Origin: Nonomuraea helvata
Lineage (GTDB): Bacteria; Actinomycetota; Actinomycetes; Streptosporangiales; Streptosporangiaceae
DNA: 64,000 bases
Direction: 5' to 3'
Assembly: GCF_039535785.1 (NCBI RefSeq)
Contig: NZ_BAAAXV010000001.1
Location: 1,860,001 to 1,924,000 of the forward strand
Made by a program: the position numbers and the translations under genes. The notes beneath the pieces are model-generated. The model worked only from the letters and a program-made list of their open reading frames with translations. It did not search any database and was not told the origin of the DNA. This document shows positions 26,206-34,004 of this stretch, in pieces (position 1 is the stretch's first letter; every line of letters begins with the position of its first letter).

Positions 26206-26859
26206 GGGGAGAAGCGACTCCAGCTCGGCGACCGCGTGATCGCGATGGACGTTGAGCGTCGCCACGGCCTCGTCGGCGGCACGGCGGCGGAGGGCGTCGA
26301 GCGTGGTGCGGTGCTCCTTGACGACCCGCTCCCGGTTGCCCGCGTCGCCGTAGTACATCGAGCGGTAGGCGTCCGTCGTGTCCCAGAGGGTCCTGATCAG
26401 GCGGGCCAGCCGCGGCAGGCCCGCGAGGTCGAACAGCGTCATGTGGAACAGCCGGTTGGCCGCCGCCATGGCCGGCACGTCGCCCGCCGCGGCGGCCCGC
26501 TCGACCTCCTCCTGGGCCGACTCCAGCCGGTCGAGGTCGTCGTCCGTGAGCCGGGCGACGGCGTGGCGGACGGCCTCCTCCTCCAGGAGCTCGCGGATGC
26601 GGTAGACCTCGCGCAGGTCGTCGAGCGAGAGCACGGCCACGCAGTAGCCCTTGTGCGCCTTGTAGGTGACCAGGCCCTCGCCTTCGAGCGTCTTCAGCGC
26701 CTCGCGCAGGGGCACGCGGCTGACCTGCAGCTCCTCGGCCAGCGCGTCCTGCCGGATGGGGCTGCCCGGCCGGAGGCGGCCGGTGGTGATGGCGCGGCGC
26801 AGCTCGGCCAGCACGAACTGCTGGGCCGTCGGCGGCCTGCGTGCCTCGTCCGGACTCAC
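26200..26859 (-). CDS. GntR-family (FadR/FCD) transcriptional regulator
   Basis: The 219-residue protein has the winged helix RRAITTGRLRPGSPIRQDAL / EELQVSRVPLREALKTLEGEGL and an all-helical FCD effector domain (YRIRELLEEEAVRHAVARL, NRLFHMTLFDLAG, VVKEHRTTLDAL). FCD domains bind carboxylic acids, often with a metal. The GTG at 26859 overlaps the stop of the CoA transferase gene, so it is the last gene of the ALDH - CoA transferase - GntR operon, and probably regulates it and the divergent acyl-CoA dehydrogenase through the palindrome at 29451. Its 3' end overlaps the convergent PBP-like gene by six bases. Confidence 0.88.
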   Translation of the reverse strand: MSPDEARRPPTAQQFVLAELRRAITTGRLRPGSPIRQDALAEELQVSRVPLREALKTLEGEGLVTYKAHKGYCVAVLSLDDLREVYRIRELLEEEAVRHAVARLTDDDLDRLESAQEEVERAAAAGDVPAMAAANRLFHMTLFDLAGLPRLARLIRTLWDTTDAYRSMYYGDAGNRERVVKEHRTTLDALRRRAADEAVATLNVHRDHAVAELESLLPS

Positions 26860-27980
26860 GGCCCCAATATCTCACGAACCCATGCGTCGTCCTGTCCGAG
26901 CCCGGGCGGCGGGCGGCGGTAGGAGGGCGGGGTGGCGCTGAGCCGCAGGGGGTTCGCGACCTGCCCGACGCCGTCCACCTGTACGGAGGGCTCCAGTCCG
27001 AGCTCCTCGGCCAGGGCGAAGGCGGCGGCCAGGTCGTTGATCGGGCCGCAGGGGACCCCGGCGGCGGTGAGCGTCTCGAACCACTCGTCGGCCGTGCGCG
27101 CGGCCAGGGCCGCGTCGATCTCCGCGACGAGGTCGTCCCTGGCGGCGACCCGGCCCGCGTTGGTGGCGTAGCGGGAGTCGTCGGCGAGGTCCGCGCGGTT
27201 CAGCGCCTCGCAGAGGGCCCGGAACTGGCGGTCGTTCCCGGCCGCGATCACCAGCGGGCGGTCGGCGGCCTCGAAGACCTCGTACGGGACGATGCTCGGA
27301 TGCCGGTTGCCCATCGCCCGGGGCACCACCCCGGCGGCGGCGTAGGCCGAGGCGTGGTTGGTGAGCGCCGAGAGGAGGGAGGACAGCAGCGAGACCTCGA
27401 TGCGCTGCCCCTCGCCGGTGCGGTCGCGGTGGCGGAGCGCGGCCAGGATGCCCAGCCCGGCGTGCAGGCCGGTGATCACGTCCACCAGCGCCACGCCCGC
27501 CTTCGTCCCCGGCCCGTCCGGCTCCCCGGTGACGCTCATCAGCCCGCCGACGGCCTGCGCGATCAGGTCGTACCCCGGCAGCCCGGCACCCGGTCCTGAG
27601 CCGAACCCGGTGATCGAGCAGTACACCAGCCCGGGGTTGAGCTTGCGCAGCGAGGCGTAGCCGAGCCCGAGCCGCTCCATCGTGCCGGGCCGGAAGTTCT
27701 CGACGAGCACGTCCGCCCGGGCGGCCAGGGCCCGCGCCACCTCCGCGTCCGCCCGCAGGTCGAGCGCGATCGAGCGCTTGTTGCGGTTGACACCTAGGTA
27801 GTACGTCGCCTCGCCGCCGGCCGCGTAGGGCGGCCCCCAGGCGCGGGTGTCGTCCCCGGCGCCCGGCCGCTCGACCTTGACCACCTCGGCTCCCAGGTCG
27901 GCGAGGAGCATCGTCGCGTACGGCCCCGCCAGCACCCGGCTGAAGTCGGCCACCAGCAGCCCGGAGAGCGCCCTCGTCAC
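26856..27980 (-). CDS. Class III CoA transferase (CaiB/BaiF), glutarate CoA-transferase-like
   Basis: A 374-residue family III CoA transferase with the starting LLVADFSRVLAGPYATMLLADLGAEVVKVE pattern (seen in parts), VNRNKRSIALDLR, ENFRPGTMERLGLGY with the likely catalytic aspartate further on in GYDLIAQAVGGLMSVTG. These enzymes move CoA from a donor such as succinyl-CoA to a carboxylate. Next to a glutaryl-CoA dehydrogenase and an aldehyde dehydrogenase the best guess is activation of glutarate. GTG at 27980 overlaps the aldehyde dehydrogenase stop (GTGA) and the gene's own stop overlaps the GntR start. Confidence 0.88.
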   Translation of the reverse strand: MTRALSGLLVADFSRVLAGPYATMLLADLGAEVVKVERPGAGDDTRAWGPPYAAGGEATYYLGVNRNKRSIALDLRADAEVARALAARADVLVENFRPGTMERLGLGYASLRKLNPGLVYCSITGFGSGPGAGLPGYDLIAQAVGGLMSVTGEPDGPGTKAGVALVDVITGLHAGLGILAALRHRDRTGEGQRIEVSLLSSLLSALTNHASAYAAAGVVPRAMGNRHPSIVPYEVFEAADRPLVIAAGNDRQFRALCEALNRADLADDSRYATNAGRVAARDDLVAEIDAALAARTADEWFETLTAAGVPCGPINDLAAAFALAEELGLEPSVQVDGVGQVANPLRLSATPPSYRRPPPGLGQDDAWVREILGP

Positions 27981-29410
27981 GCCGGCGTCCCCATGTAGAC
28001 GGTCATCGTGCGGGTGTAGAACTCGCGGGCCGCCCGTCCCTGCTCCTTGGGCTCGAAGCCGCTCTGCTTGGTCCCGCCGAACGGCACGTAGGGGAAGGTC
28101 CCGACCGACTCCGAGTTGATGTGCAGCACGCCGACGTCCAGCCGCTCGACCGCCCGCAGCGCCACCCCGAGGTCGCGGGTGAACAGGGCGGCCGACAGGC
28201 CGTGGTCGCTCAGGTTGGCCAGCTCCAGCGCCTCCTCGGTCCCCGAGGCCCGCATCGCTCCCACCACGGGCCCGAACAGCTCGGTGTGCCAGAAGTCCAG
28301 CCCGATCCCCGGCAGGTCGAGCACGGTCGGCGGCACGAACCAGCCCTCCCCCTCCAGCGAGGCGGCGCCGGCCAGCGGCTTGGCCCCTTCCTCCACGGCC
28401 TGCGCGACCCCCGCGGTCACCCGGTCGCGGGCGGCGGAGCTGACCAGGGGGCCCATCTCGACGCCGGGCTCCAGCGGGTCGCCGACCACGGGGCGGGCGG
28501 CCCGGTCGGCCACCCGTTCCAGCAGCTCGTCCGCCACCTGGGAGGCCACGATGAGGCGCGAGGTGGCCGTGCACTTCTGGCCGGTCGAGCGGAACGCGCC
28601 GAGGCAGACCTGCTCGGCGGCGTGGTCGAGGTCGGCGTCGGCGAGCACCACGGAGGCGTTCTTGCCGCCCATCTCCGTCTGCACGGGCTTGCCGGGCTCG
28701 CCGCAGCGCGCGATCACGGCCCGCCCGACCGCGGTGGAGCCGGTGAACGAGATCGCGTCCACGCCGGGATGGTCCACGATGGCCGAGCCGACCTCGGTCT
28801 CGCCGTACACGAGGTTGAGCACTCCGTCGGGCAGTCCGGCCGACGTCAGCGCCTGCGCCAGCCGGTACGCCAGCAGCGGCACCAGCGAGGACGGCTTCCA
28901 TACGACGGTGTTGCCGTAGCTGAGGGCCGGGGCGATCTTCCAGGCGGGGATGACGATCGGGAAGGTGAACGGCGTGATCAGCCCGGCCACGCCGATGGGC
29001 CTGCGGACCACGAGGACGTTCTCGCCGGGCCGCGGGGAGGCGAAGATCTCGCCGCTCTCCCTGTCGGCCTCGCCCGCGTAGTAGCGCAGGATCCGGGCCG
29101 CGCCCCGCACCTCGGCGACTGCCTCCGGCAGCGTCTTGCCCTCCTCACGGGCCAGCTCGGCGCCCCACTCGTCGGCCGAGGCGTCGACGAGGTCCGCCGC
29201 GGCGACGAGCACGGCCGCGCGGGCGTGGTGCGGCGTCGCCGCCCACTCGGGCGCCGCCGAACGGGCTGCGGCGACCGCCCGTTCCACCTCGGCGGCGGAG
29301 GCGAACCGCCCTCTCGCGACCACTTCGCCGGGCCGGGCCGGGTTGGTGTCGGCGAACTCCTCGCCCGCTCCCTCGACCCAGCGGTCACCGATGAGATTCA
29401 GAACGTCCAT
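27977..29410 (-). CDS. NAD(P)-dependent aldehyde dehydrogenase (semialdehyde type)
   Basis: A 477-residue aldehyde dehydrogenase with the cofactor helix region FTGSTAVGRAVIARCG, catalytic glutamate in TEMGGKNASVVL, catalytic cysteine in FRSTGQKCTATSRL and the ELFGPVVGAM end motif. The sequence resembles 2-oxoglutarate-semialdehyde and vanillin-type dehydrogenases. ATG at 29410 is used; the TTG two codons upstream is less likely. It is the first gene of the operon with the CoA transferase and GntR regulator and divergent from gcdH. In a glutarate pathway it would make glutarate from its semialdehyde; this is inferred from neighbours. Confidence 0.88.
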   Translation of the reverse strand: MDVLNLIGDRWVEGAGEEFADTNPARPGEVVARGRFASAAEVERAVAAARSAAPEWAATPHHARAAVLVAAADLVDASADEWGAELAREEGKTLPEAVAEVRGAARILRYYAGEADRESGEIFASPRPGENVLVVRRPIGVAGLITPFTFPIVIPAWKIAPALSYGNTVVWKPSSLVPLLAYRLAQALTSAGLPDGVLNLVYGETEVGSAIVDHPGVDAISFTGSTAVGRAVIARCGEPGKPVQTEMGGKNASVVLADADLDHAAEQVCLGAFRSTGQKCTATSRLIVASQVADELLERVADRAARPVVGDPLEPGVEMGPLVSSAARDRVTAGVAQAVEEGAKPLAGAASLEGEGWFVPPTVLDLPGIGLDFWHTELFGPVVGAMRASGTEEALELANLSDHGLSAALFTRDLGVALRAVERLDVGVLHINSESVGTFPYVPFGGTKQSGFEPKEQGRAAREFYTRTMTVYMGTPA

Positions 29411-29433
29411 GGTCAACGCAGCCTAACTATGTC

Positions 29434-29460
29434 ATATTGGATTTTCAATATTGGATCCAA
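29434..29460. promoter_or_regulatory. GntR-type operator in divergent promoter
   Basis: The 67-base gap between aldehyde dehydrogenase and gcdH holds ATATTGGAT twice in direct order (29434-29442 and 29448-29456), and the second copy is part of the perfect palindrome TTGGATCCAA (29451-29460). The block is AT-rich and would cover both promoters, a good arrangement for the GntR/FCD regulator of the operon. Confidence 0.6.
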
Positions 29461-29477
29461 AATACGAAGGAGCCTGG

Positions 29478-30641
29478 ATGGTCACCCCGACCGCGCTGTT
29501 CGCCCTCGACACGCTGCTGACCGAGGAGGAGCGGGAGATCAGGAACACGGTCAGGCGCGTGTGCGACCGGGAGATCCGCCCGCACGTCGCCGCCTGGTTC
29601 GAGGCCGGGGAGCTGCCGGCCCGCGAGCTGGCCCGCACGCTCGGCTCGGTCGGCGTGCTCGGCATGCACCTCGACGGGTACGGCTGCGCCAGCATGGGCG
29701 CGGTCTCGTACGGGCTGGCCTGCCTGGAGCTGGAGGCGGCGGACTCCGGGCTGCGCAGCCTGGTGTCGGTGCAGGGGTCCCTCGCGATGTACGCCATCTG
29801 GAAGTACGGCAGCGAGGAGCAGAAGCAGGAGTGGCTGCCCGCGATGGCGGCCGGCGAGCGCATCGGCTGCTTCGGCCTGACCGAGCCGGACTTCGGCTCG
29901 GACCCGGCGGGCATGCGGACCACGGCCAAGCGCGAGGGCGGCGACTGGGTGCTGAACGGCACCAAGATGTGGATCACCAACGGCTCGGTCTCGGACGTGG
30001 CGGTGGTCTGGGCGCGTACGGACGAGGGTGTCAGGGGCTTCCTGGTCCCGGCGGGCACGCCCGGGTTCACCGTCAACGACGTCAAGCACAAGGTGTCGCT
30101 GCGCGCGAGCGTGACGAGCGAGCTGGTGCTCGACGGCGTGCGCCTGCCGGACGAGGCCGTGCTGCCGGGCGCCAGGGGCCTGTCCGGGCCGCTCGGCTGC
30201 CTGAACGAGGCGCGGTTCGGGATCGTGTTCGGGGCGATGGGGGCGGCGCTCGACTGCCTGGAGACGGCGATCGCGTACGCGGGCGACCGCGAGGTGTTCG
30301 CCAGGCCGCTGGCGTCGTACCAGCTCACCCAGGAGAAGCTCGCCGACATGGCGCTGGAGCTGGGCAAGGGCCTCTTGCTCGCCGTGCACCTCGGCCGGCT
30401 CAAGGAGGCGGGGACGATCACCCCCGAGCAGATCAGCGCCGGCAAGCTGAACAACGTGCGCGAGGCCCTGGAGATCGCCAGGAAGTGCCGCACGCTGCTC
30501 GGCGCGAGCGGCATCACCCTGGAGTATCCGGTGATCAGACACGCCGTGAACCTCGAGTCGGTGCTGACCTACGAGGGCACGTCCGAGATCCACTCCCTGG
30601 TGCTGGGCAAGGCCCTCACCGGGATCGGCGCGTTCCACTAG
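29478..30641 (+). CDS. gcdH: Glutaryl-CoA dehydrogenase
   Basis: A 387-residue acyl-CoA dehydrogenase that follows glutaryl-CoA dehydrogenase closely: DGYGCASMGAVSYGLACLELE, SGLRSLVSVQGSL, GCFGLTEPDFGSDP (flavin binding), LNGTKMWITNGSV, LGCLNEARFGI, LNNVREALEIARKCR and IRHAVNLESV followed by the catalytic glutamate in TYEGTSEIH at about residue 366. The enzyme oxidises and decarboxylates glutaryl-CoA to crotonyl-CoA in lysine, tryptophan or dicarboxylate catabolism. ATG at 29478 has GAAGGAG five bases upstream. It ends one base from the convergent C45 gene. Confidence 0.9.
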   Translation: MVTPTALFALDTLLTEEEREIRNTVRRVCDREIRPHVAAWFEAGELPARELARTLGSVGVLGMHLDGYGCASMGAVSYGLACLELEAADSGLRSLVSVQGSLAMYAIWKYGSEEQKQEWLPAMAAGERIGCFGLTEPDFGSDPAGMRTTAKREGGDWVLNGTKMWITNGSVSDVAVVWARTDEGVRGFLVPAGTPGFTVNDVKHKVSLRASVTSELVLDGVRLPDEAVLPGARGLSGPLGCLNEARFGIVFGAMGAALDCLETAIAYAGDREVFARPLASYQLTQEKLADMALELGKGLLLAVHLGRLKEAGTITPEQISAGKLNNVREALEIARKCRTLLGASGITLEYPVIRHAVNLESVLTYEGTSEIHSLVLGKALTGIGAFH

Positions 30642-30642
30642 C

Positions 30643-31710
30643 TCAGAATGTCTGCCAGGTCGCCTCGGTGACCTGGCACGGCCCGCCCTGGTGCACCCGC
30701 AGCCGCGCGGCGGGCAGGTCCAGCGCGATCGTCGCGACGGTCTCCCAGCGCTGATTGATCGGCTGCGTCTGGTCGGGGTGGGCGCAGACGGGGGCGTCGT
30801 CGGGGCCGTGGCTGAGCATGGCCAGCGCGCGCGTGGTGTGGTCGTCGCTCTTCAGGCTCTCGGTGCTGGCTTGCAGGTGCTGGAGCCTGGCGTACGTGCT
30901 GGGCCGGTCGGTGGCGTGCCGCTCGCGTGCCGCCAGGTCGGGGTCGAGGAAGTGGTTGCAGTGCTGCAGCACGCCGTCCGGCTCCGGCCGGATGACGGCC
31001 ACGCCGGCCGGGGAGATCTCGATCGAGCCCGCGTCCGACGAGGTCACCGCCGTGATGACGGTCGAGGCCGACACCGTGGCGGAGCGCGCGATGTCGGCGG
31101 CCTCCTCGACGGTGGTCGCGTCGTCCAGGATCCGGCGGGCGATCAGGTGCACGGGCACCCCGAGGTCGGCGGTGTCGGAGTCGTGGCGCAGGATGTTGAA
31201 GTGGATGCCGAGCCCGGCCGTGTTCACGCCGATCTTGGCGAGCGCCCCGGCCTCGGTGAAGGTGCGCACGACATGCCCGGGGCGCGGCTCCAGCTCCCAG
31301 AGCATGGGCGCGTCGCGCAGGTGGTCGTGCCAGTCCCAGGTCTGCACCGTGCGCGGCGGCAGGCCCTCGCCCGGCAGCACGACGGAGGTGGAGCACTCCC
31401 CCTCGCCGGTCGCGTCGATGGCGGCCAGGATCTCGGTGCGCGCGTTGACGACGGCGACCTGCCAGGGCCGCAGGCCCGCGCCGGCCGCGATCCCGGCGAT
31501 CTCCTCAGCCAGATGCGGCGCCCAGTCCGCGGTGCGCTCGAGGGCCTGCTCGCCCCACGCGCGGACCTGCCCCGGGGTGGCGCCGGCGACGGTGAACAGG
31601 TCCGAGTAGCCGGCGAGGTTGGCGATGATCGCCTTGCGGCGGTGCGTGCCGAGCTCCTTGCCACGGGCTCGGGGATCGATTTCTGACGACGTGAAGGTGG
31701 GAAAGGTCAT
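30643..31710 (-). CDS. C45 family acyltransferase/peptidase (IAT-like)
   Basis: The 355-residue protein resembles the autoproteolytic C45 family related to acyl-CoA:6-aminopenicillanic acid acyltransferase. Marks are the ARGKELGTHRR helix near the N-terminus, WQVAVVNARTEI before the cleavage region, a candidate N-terminal nucleophile Cys106 in GEGECSTSVV, then TWDWHD, GLGIHFNILRHD and SASTVITAVTSSDAGSIE. In the family the proenzyme cleaves before this cysteine, which then becomes the nucleophile for amide bonds. The ATG overlaps the stop of the truncated PaiB gene. The substrate may be a small amide or N-acyl compound; unknown. Confidence 0.85.
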   Translation of the reverse strand: MTFPTFTSSEIDPRARGKELGTHRRKAIIANLAGYSDLFTVAGATPGQVRAWGEQALERTADWAPHLAEEIAGIAAGAGLRPWQVAVVNARTEILAAIDATGEGECSTSVVLPGEGLPPRTVQTWDWHDHLRDAPMLWELEPRPGHVVRTFTEAGALAKIGVNTAGLGIHFNILRHDSDTADLGVPVHLIARRILDDATTVEEAADIARSATVSASTVITAVTSSDAGSIEISPAGVAVIRPEPDGVLQHCNHFLDPDLAARERHATDRPSTYARLQHLQASTESLKSDDHTTRALAMLSHGPDDAPVCAHPDQTQPINQRWETVATIALDLPAARLRVHQGGPCQVTEATWQTF

Positions 31711-32171
31711 GAACCATCCATCAGGTCGGCGAGCCGGGGGTTCTCGGCGGCGAACGAGGCGCGGACGCGCGTGTACCGTTCGGCGTCGGTGTCCTGGCTC
31801 AGCTTGAACATGCTCTTCTCGGTATGCACATGCACTCTAAAAGCCACTACCCCCGGCAACAGTGCGGCGAACCTCTCCCTGGACGCCGGGGACGGCTCCC
31901 ACGCGGGCGATCGCGCCGACTCCAGGGCGGCGACGGTCCGCTCCACCACGTCGAGCGCGTCGTCGAGCAGTTCGGCCCGGCCCGTCACATGCACGGCCGC
32001 GTAGTCCCACGTCGGCACGGCCGGGTCGGTGCCGTACACGGTGGGTGAGACGTACCCGTGGGGTCCCGAGAAGACGACGAGCACGTCGGGCGAGGACTCG
32101 AAGGAGCGCCAGTGGGGGTTGGCGCGGGCCATGTGGCCGACCAGGGTGGCGCCGTCCAGGATGACGGGCAT
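31707..32171 (-). pseudogene. PaiB-like FMN-binding protein lacking its N-terminus
   Basis: The frame encodes the C-terminal 150 residues of a PaiB/FMN-binding split-barrel protein: LVGHMARANPHWRSF, VLVVFSGPHGYVSPTVYG, WDYAAVHVTGRAELL and SMFKLSQDTDAERYTRV. Full-length members have about 50 more residues in front, including the first strands of the barrel. Here the conserved part begins exactly where LacI-like sequence on the opposite strand begins, and there is no ribosome binding site before the ATG at 32171. The stop overlaps the C45 start. It is most simply a deletion derivative, although a short protein might still be made. Confidence 0.65.
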
Positions 32172-32175
32172 CTGG

Positions 32176-32449
32176 ACGCCCTGGTGTGCGCTCCCGCCGG
32201 GGCGGCCGCCGAGGTGGCGCCGCTGCTGCGGGAGGCCGGGGCGAACGTGCTGCTCGCCTCCTGCGTGGACAACGCCGCCACCCGCCAGTCGGACCCGCCG
32301 ATCACCGCGATCGACCTGCGCCCGAAGGAAGCGGGGCGAGCTGCGCGGAGCTGCTGTTCGAGCTGCTGTCCGGGGCCGCGCCGATGGGCACCGAGCGCGT
32401 ACACCCGATAGAGCTCAACATCCGCGCCTCGACCCGCCCCCGCCCGTAG
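32176..32449 (+). pseudogene. C-terminal fragment of a LacI-family regulator
   Basis: Plus-strand sequence reads LREAGANVLLASCVDNAATR and PPITAIDLRPKEAG, then after a frameshift near 32335 CAELLFELLSGAAPMG and RVHPIELNIRAST, ending at TAG. This is the usual end of a LacI-family sugar-binding domain. The DNA-binding domain and most of the effector domain are absent, and the fragment abuts the truncated PaiB gene of opposite direction. The regulator was probably read divergently from PaiB before one deletion removed both 5' halves. Confidence 0.65.
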
Positions 32450-32453
32450 CGGC

Positions 32454-33116
32454 TCAGCCGAAGTTGACGTCGCTGCAGAAGTAGAACGACTGGTCCATGT
32501 GGGAGGCCTGCCAGATCGTGTAGATCACGTGACGGCCGGTGCGCGAGCCCTTGCTGATGTTGTTGATCATGTACACGTCACTGGGCGCGTACTTGGGGGT
32601 CGTGCGGACCAGTTCCAGGTTGTTCCAGCCCAGGGGCGTGGTGAGGGCGTTGTAGCCCTGGCGGGTGATGTAGACCCTGATGTAGTCCGCGCCGTGCCTG
32701 GCCTGGTCGTTCAGGCGGATGTTGAACGTGCTGCCGAGGTTCGCCATCGTCCACGGTCCCGGCTTGTCCATGGAGCGGTAGCGGCCGCCTTCGGTCAGGC
32801 CGGCGCTGCACAGCTGGCCGTTGGGGATGACCGCCTCATGGTTGCCGCCGACCCCGTTGCGATAGAGGCCGTTCCAGTTCCACATGGCGTTGGTGTTGTC
32901 CTGCCAGGCCTGCCAGCACATGGGGTCCTGCTGCTGCATGGCGGGGTTCTGGAAGTCGTTGCCCCAGCGCAGCCAGCATCCGTAGTTGCGGGAGGCGGGG
33001 TCGACGACCGAGCCGTGCGCCGACGCCGAGCCGGCCAGGGGGATGGCGAAGATCATCGCTGTGGAGAGCAGCAGAGCCAGGGCGCGCCGCGCCCAGGGGT
33101 GGGGTCCTTTGGGCAT
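32454..33116 (-). CDS. Secreted lytic polysaccharide monooxygenase, AA10 family
   Basis: A 220-residue secreted copper enzyme without a carbohydrate-binding module. Residues 1-33 form a signal peptide (RRALALLLSTAM, cut after ASA) so that His34 becomes the N-terminus of the mature protein (HGSVVDPASRNYGCW), the first copper ligand. The second histidine is in GGNHEAVIPNG (His93) and the end DQSFYFCSDVNF supplies the axial phenylalanine. The four or more cysteines fit AA10 disulfides. The enzyme would oxidatively cleave cellulose or chitin outside the cell; the sequence resembles actinobacterial single-domain forms. The ATG has GGAGA eight bases upstream and a CebR-like palindrome lies about 40 bases before it. 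Confidence 0.93.
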   Translation of the reverse strand: MPKGPHPWARRALALLLSTAMIFAIPLAGSASAHGSVVDPASRNYGCWLRWGNDFQNPAMQQQDPMCWQAWQDNTNAMWNWNGLYRNGVGGNHEAVIPNGQLCSAGLTEGGRYRSMDKPGPWTMANLGSTFNIRLNDQARHGADYIRVYITRQGYNALTTPLGWNNLELVRTTPKYAPSDVYMINNISKGSRTGRHVIYTIWQASHMDQSFYFCSDVNFG

Positions 33117-33157
33117 TAGTGCGATCTCCGTGTTCCGGTCGAGGGTTCCGGTGGTGG

Positions 33158-33167
33158 GGAGCGCTCC
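33158..33167. promoter_or_regulatory. CebR-like operator GGAGCGCTCC upstream of the LPMO
   Basis: The perfect palindrome GGAGCGCTCC at 33158-33167 matches the core of the cello-oligosaccharide operator TGGGAGCGCTCCCA known for CebR/CelR regulators of actinomycetes, with 11 of 14 positions conserved when the flanks are included. It sits 42 bases upstream of the LPMO start codon. Confidence 0.55.
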
Positions 33168-33299
33168 GCGGGGCGACGGTATCTGACGGTGCGAGTCCGC
33201 ACAAATGACGGATCATGTCAATGTGTCACGCTGGTGCTGGGTGGCGGGTCGATGTCGTGGATGAGCAGCGGAAAGGGCTTTCCCTTAGGCACTCAAATC

Positions 33300-33314
33300 G
33301 GTGAAACTTTCACC
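33300..33314. promoter_or_regulatory. Palindrome GGTGAAACTTTCACC
   Basis: A perfect inverted repeat with seven-base arms around a central C, in the divergent region between LPMO and Uma2 genes. Its GAAACTTTC core is the same as that of the palindromes before the GH3 beta-glucosidase at 45985 and 46072, so one LacI-type regulator may act at both places. Confidence 0.45.
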
Positions 33315-33411
33315 ACCACCCAATGTCGGACGGTGTTCGTTCGGAAACTTAGGGTAAGAAAATTTGGGCAAGTAGCATGTGAGCGAGGGCAAGGTTCCCG
33401 ATACTTGGTGG

Positions 33412-33996
33412 GTGACCGCATTGGCGACGATGGAACCGACCACGACGCGCAAGATCGTTCTTCCTGCGCCGCCGTGCACAGTCGATGACCTGCTCAAGCT
33501 CCCGGATGACGGGACCCGCTACGAGCTCTTCAACGGGAGCCTACTGGTGAGCCCTTCCCCCGCATCCCCCCACCAGCGCGCCATCTACCGGCTACAGTGC
33601 ATCCTCGACCATGCGGCGCCGTCTGAGCTGGAGCCCCTGTCAACCGTCAATCTGCGAGTCACTGACAAGGACTACTACATCCCCGATCTTGTCGTCGTGC
33701 CTGCAGACACCGCTCAGCTCATGTTCTCACCAGAAGAGATCACCCTCGCGGTGGAGGTGGTCAGTCCGAGCACCAAGATGATTGACAAGGTCCTCAAAGC
33801 CACGGCGTATTCGGCGGCGGGCATCCCGATCTACTGGCGAATCGAGCTGGACGAAGGGCCCACTCTCTACGTCTACGAGCTCAACGGCGACAGCTATGAC
33901 CCGCCGACCGCCTACAAGGCAGGTGCCGTCGCAAACCTGACGGTGCCTTTCCCGGTCAGCTTCGACCCTGCCGAACTCGACCGTCCACGACGCTGA
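33412..33996 (+). CDS. Uma2-family (PD-(D/E)xK fold) protein
   Basis: About 194 residues with the Uma2 layout: VDDLLKLPDDGTRYELFNGSLLVSP, SPHQRAIYRLQCIL, YYIPDLVVVPAD and LAVEVVSPSTKMIDKVLKATAY, which together supply the D...E(V)...K nuclease-like residues, ending with the beta strands of the last third. Uma2 proteins are very abundant in actinomycetes and cyanobacteria; nuclease activity is predicted, but biological function is not settled. GTG at 33412 (VTALATMEP) is preferred by resemblance to homologues starting MTALA; ATG at 33430 is an alternative. Base composition is lower in GC than in neighbours. Confidence 0.8.
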   Translation: MTALATMEPTTTRKIVLPAPPCTVDDLLKLPDDGTRYELFNGSLLVSPSPASPHQRAIYRLQCILDHAAPSELEPLSTVNLRVTDKDYYIPDLVVVPADTAQLMFSPEEITLAVEVVSPSTKMIDKVLKATAYSAAGIPIYWRIELDEGPTLYVYELNGDSYDPPTAYKAGAVANLTVPFPVSFDPAELDRPRR

Positions 33997-34004
33997 CCCC
34001 CTCC

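Noticed and set aside
25600..26255. Alternative frame of 216 residues over the PBP-like gene
   Set aside because: Arg/Pro-rich shadow; the main frame keeps the transpeptidase fold from start to stop.
32058..32411. A complete new protein on the plus strand opposite PaiB
   Set aside because: Only the part from about 32176 resembles a known family (LacI end) and it is frameshifted; the upstream part is antisense to PaiB.
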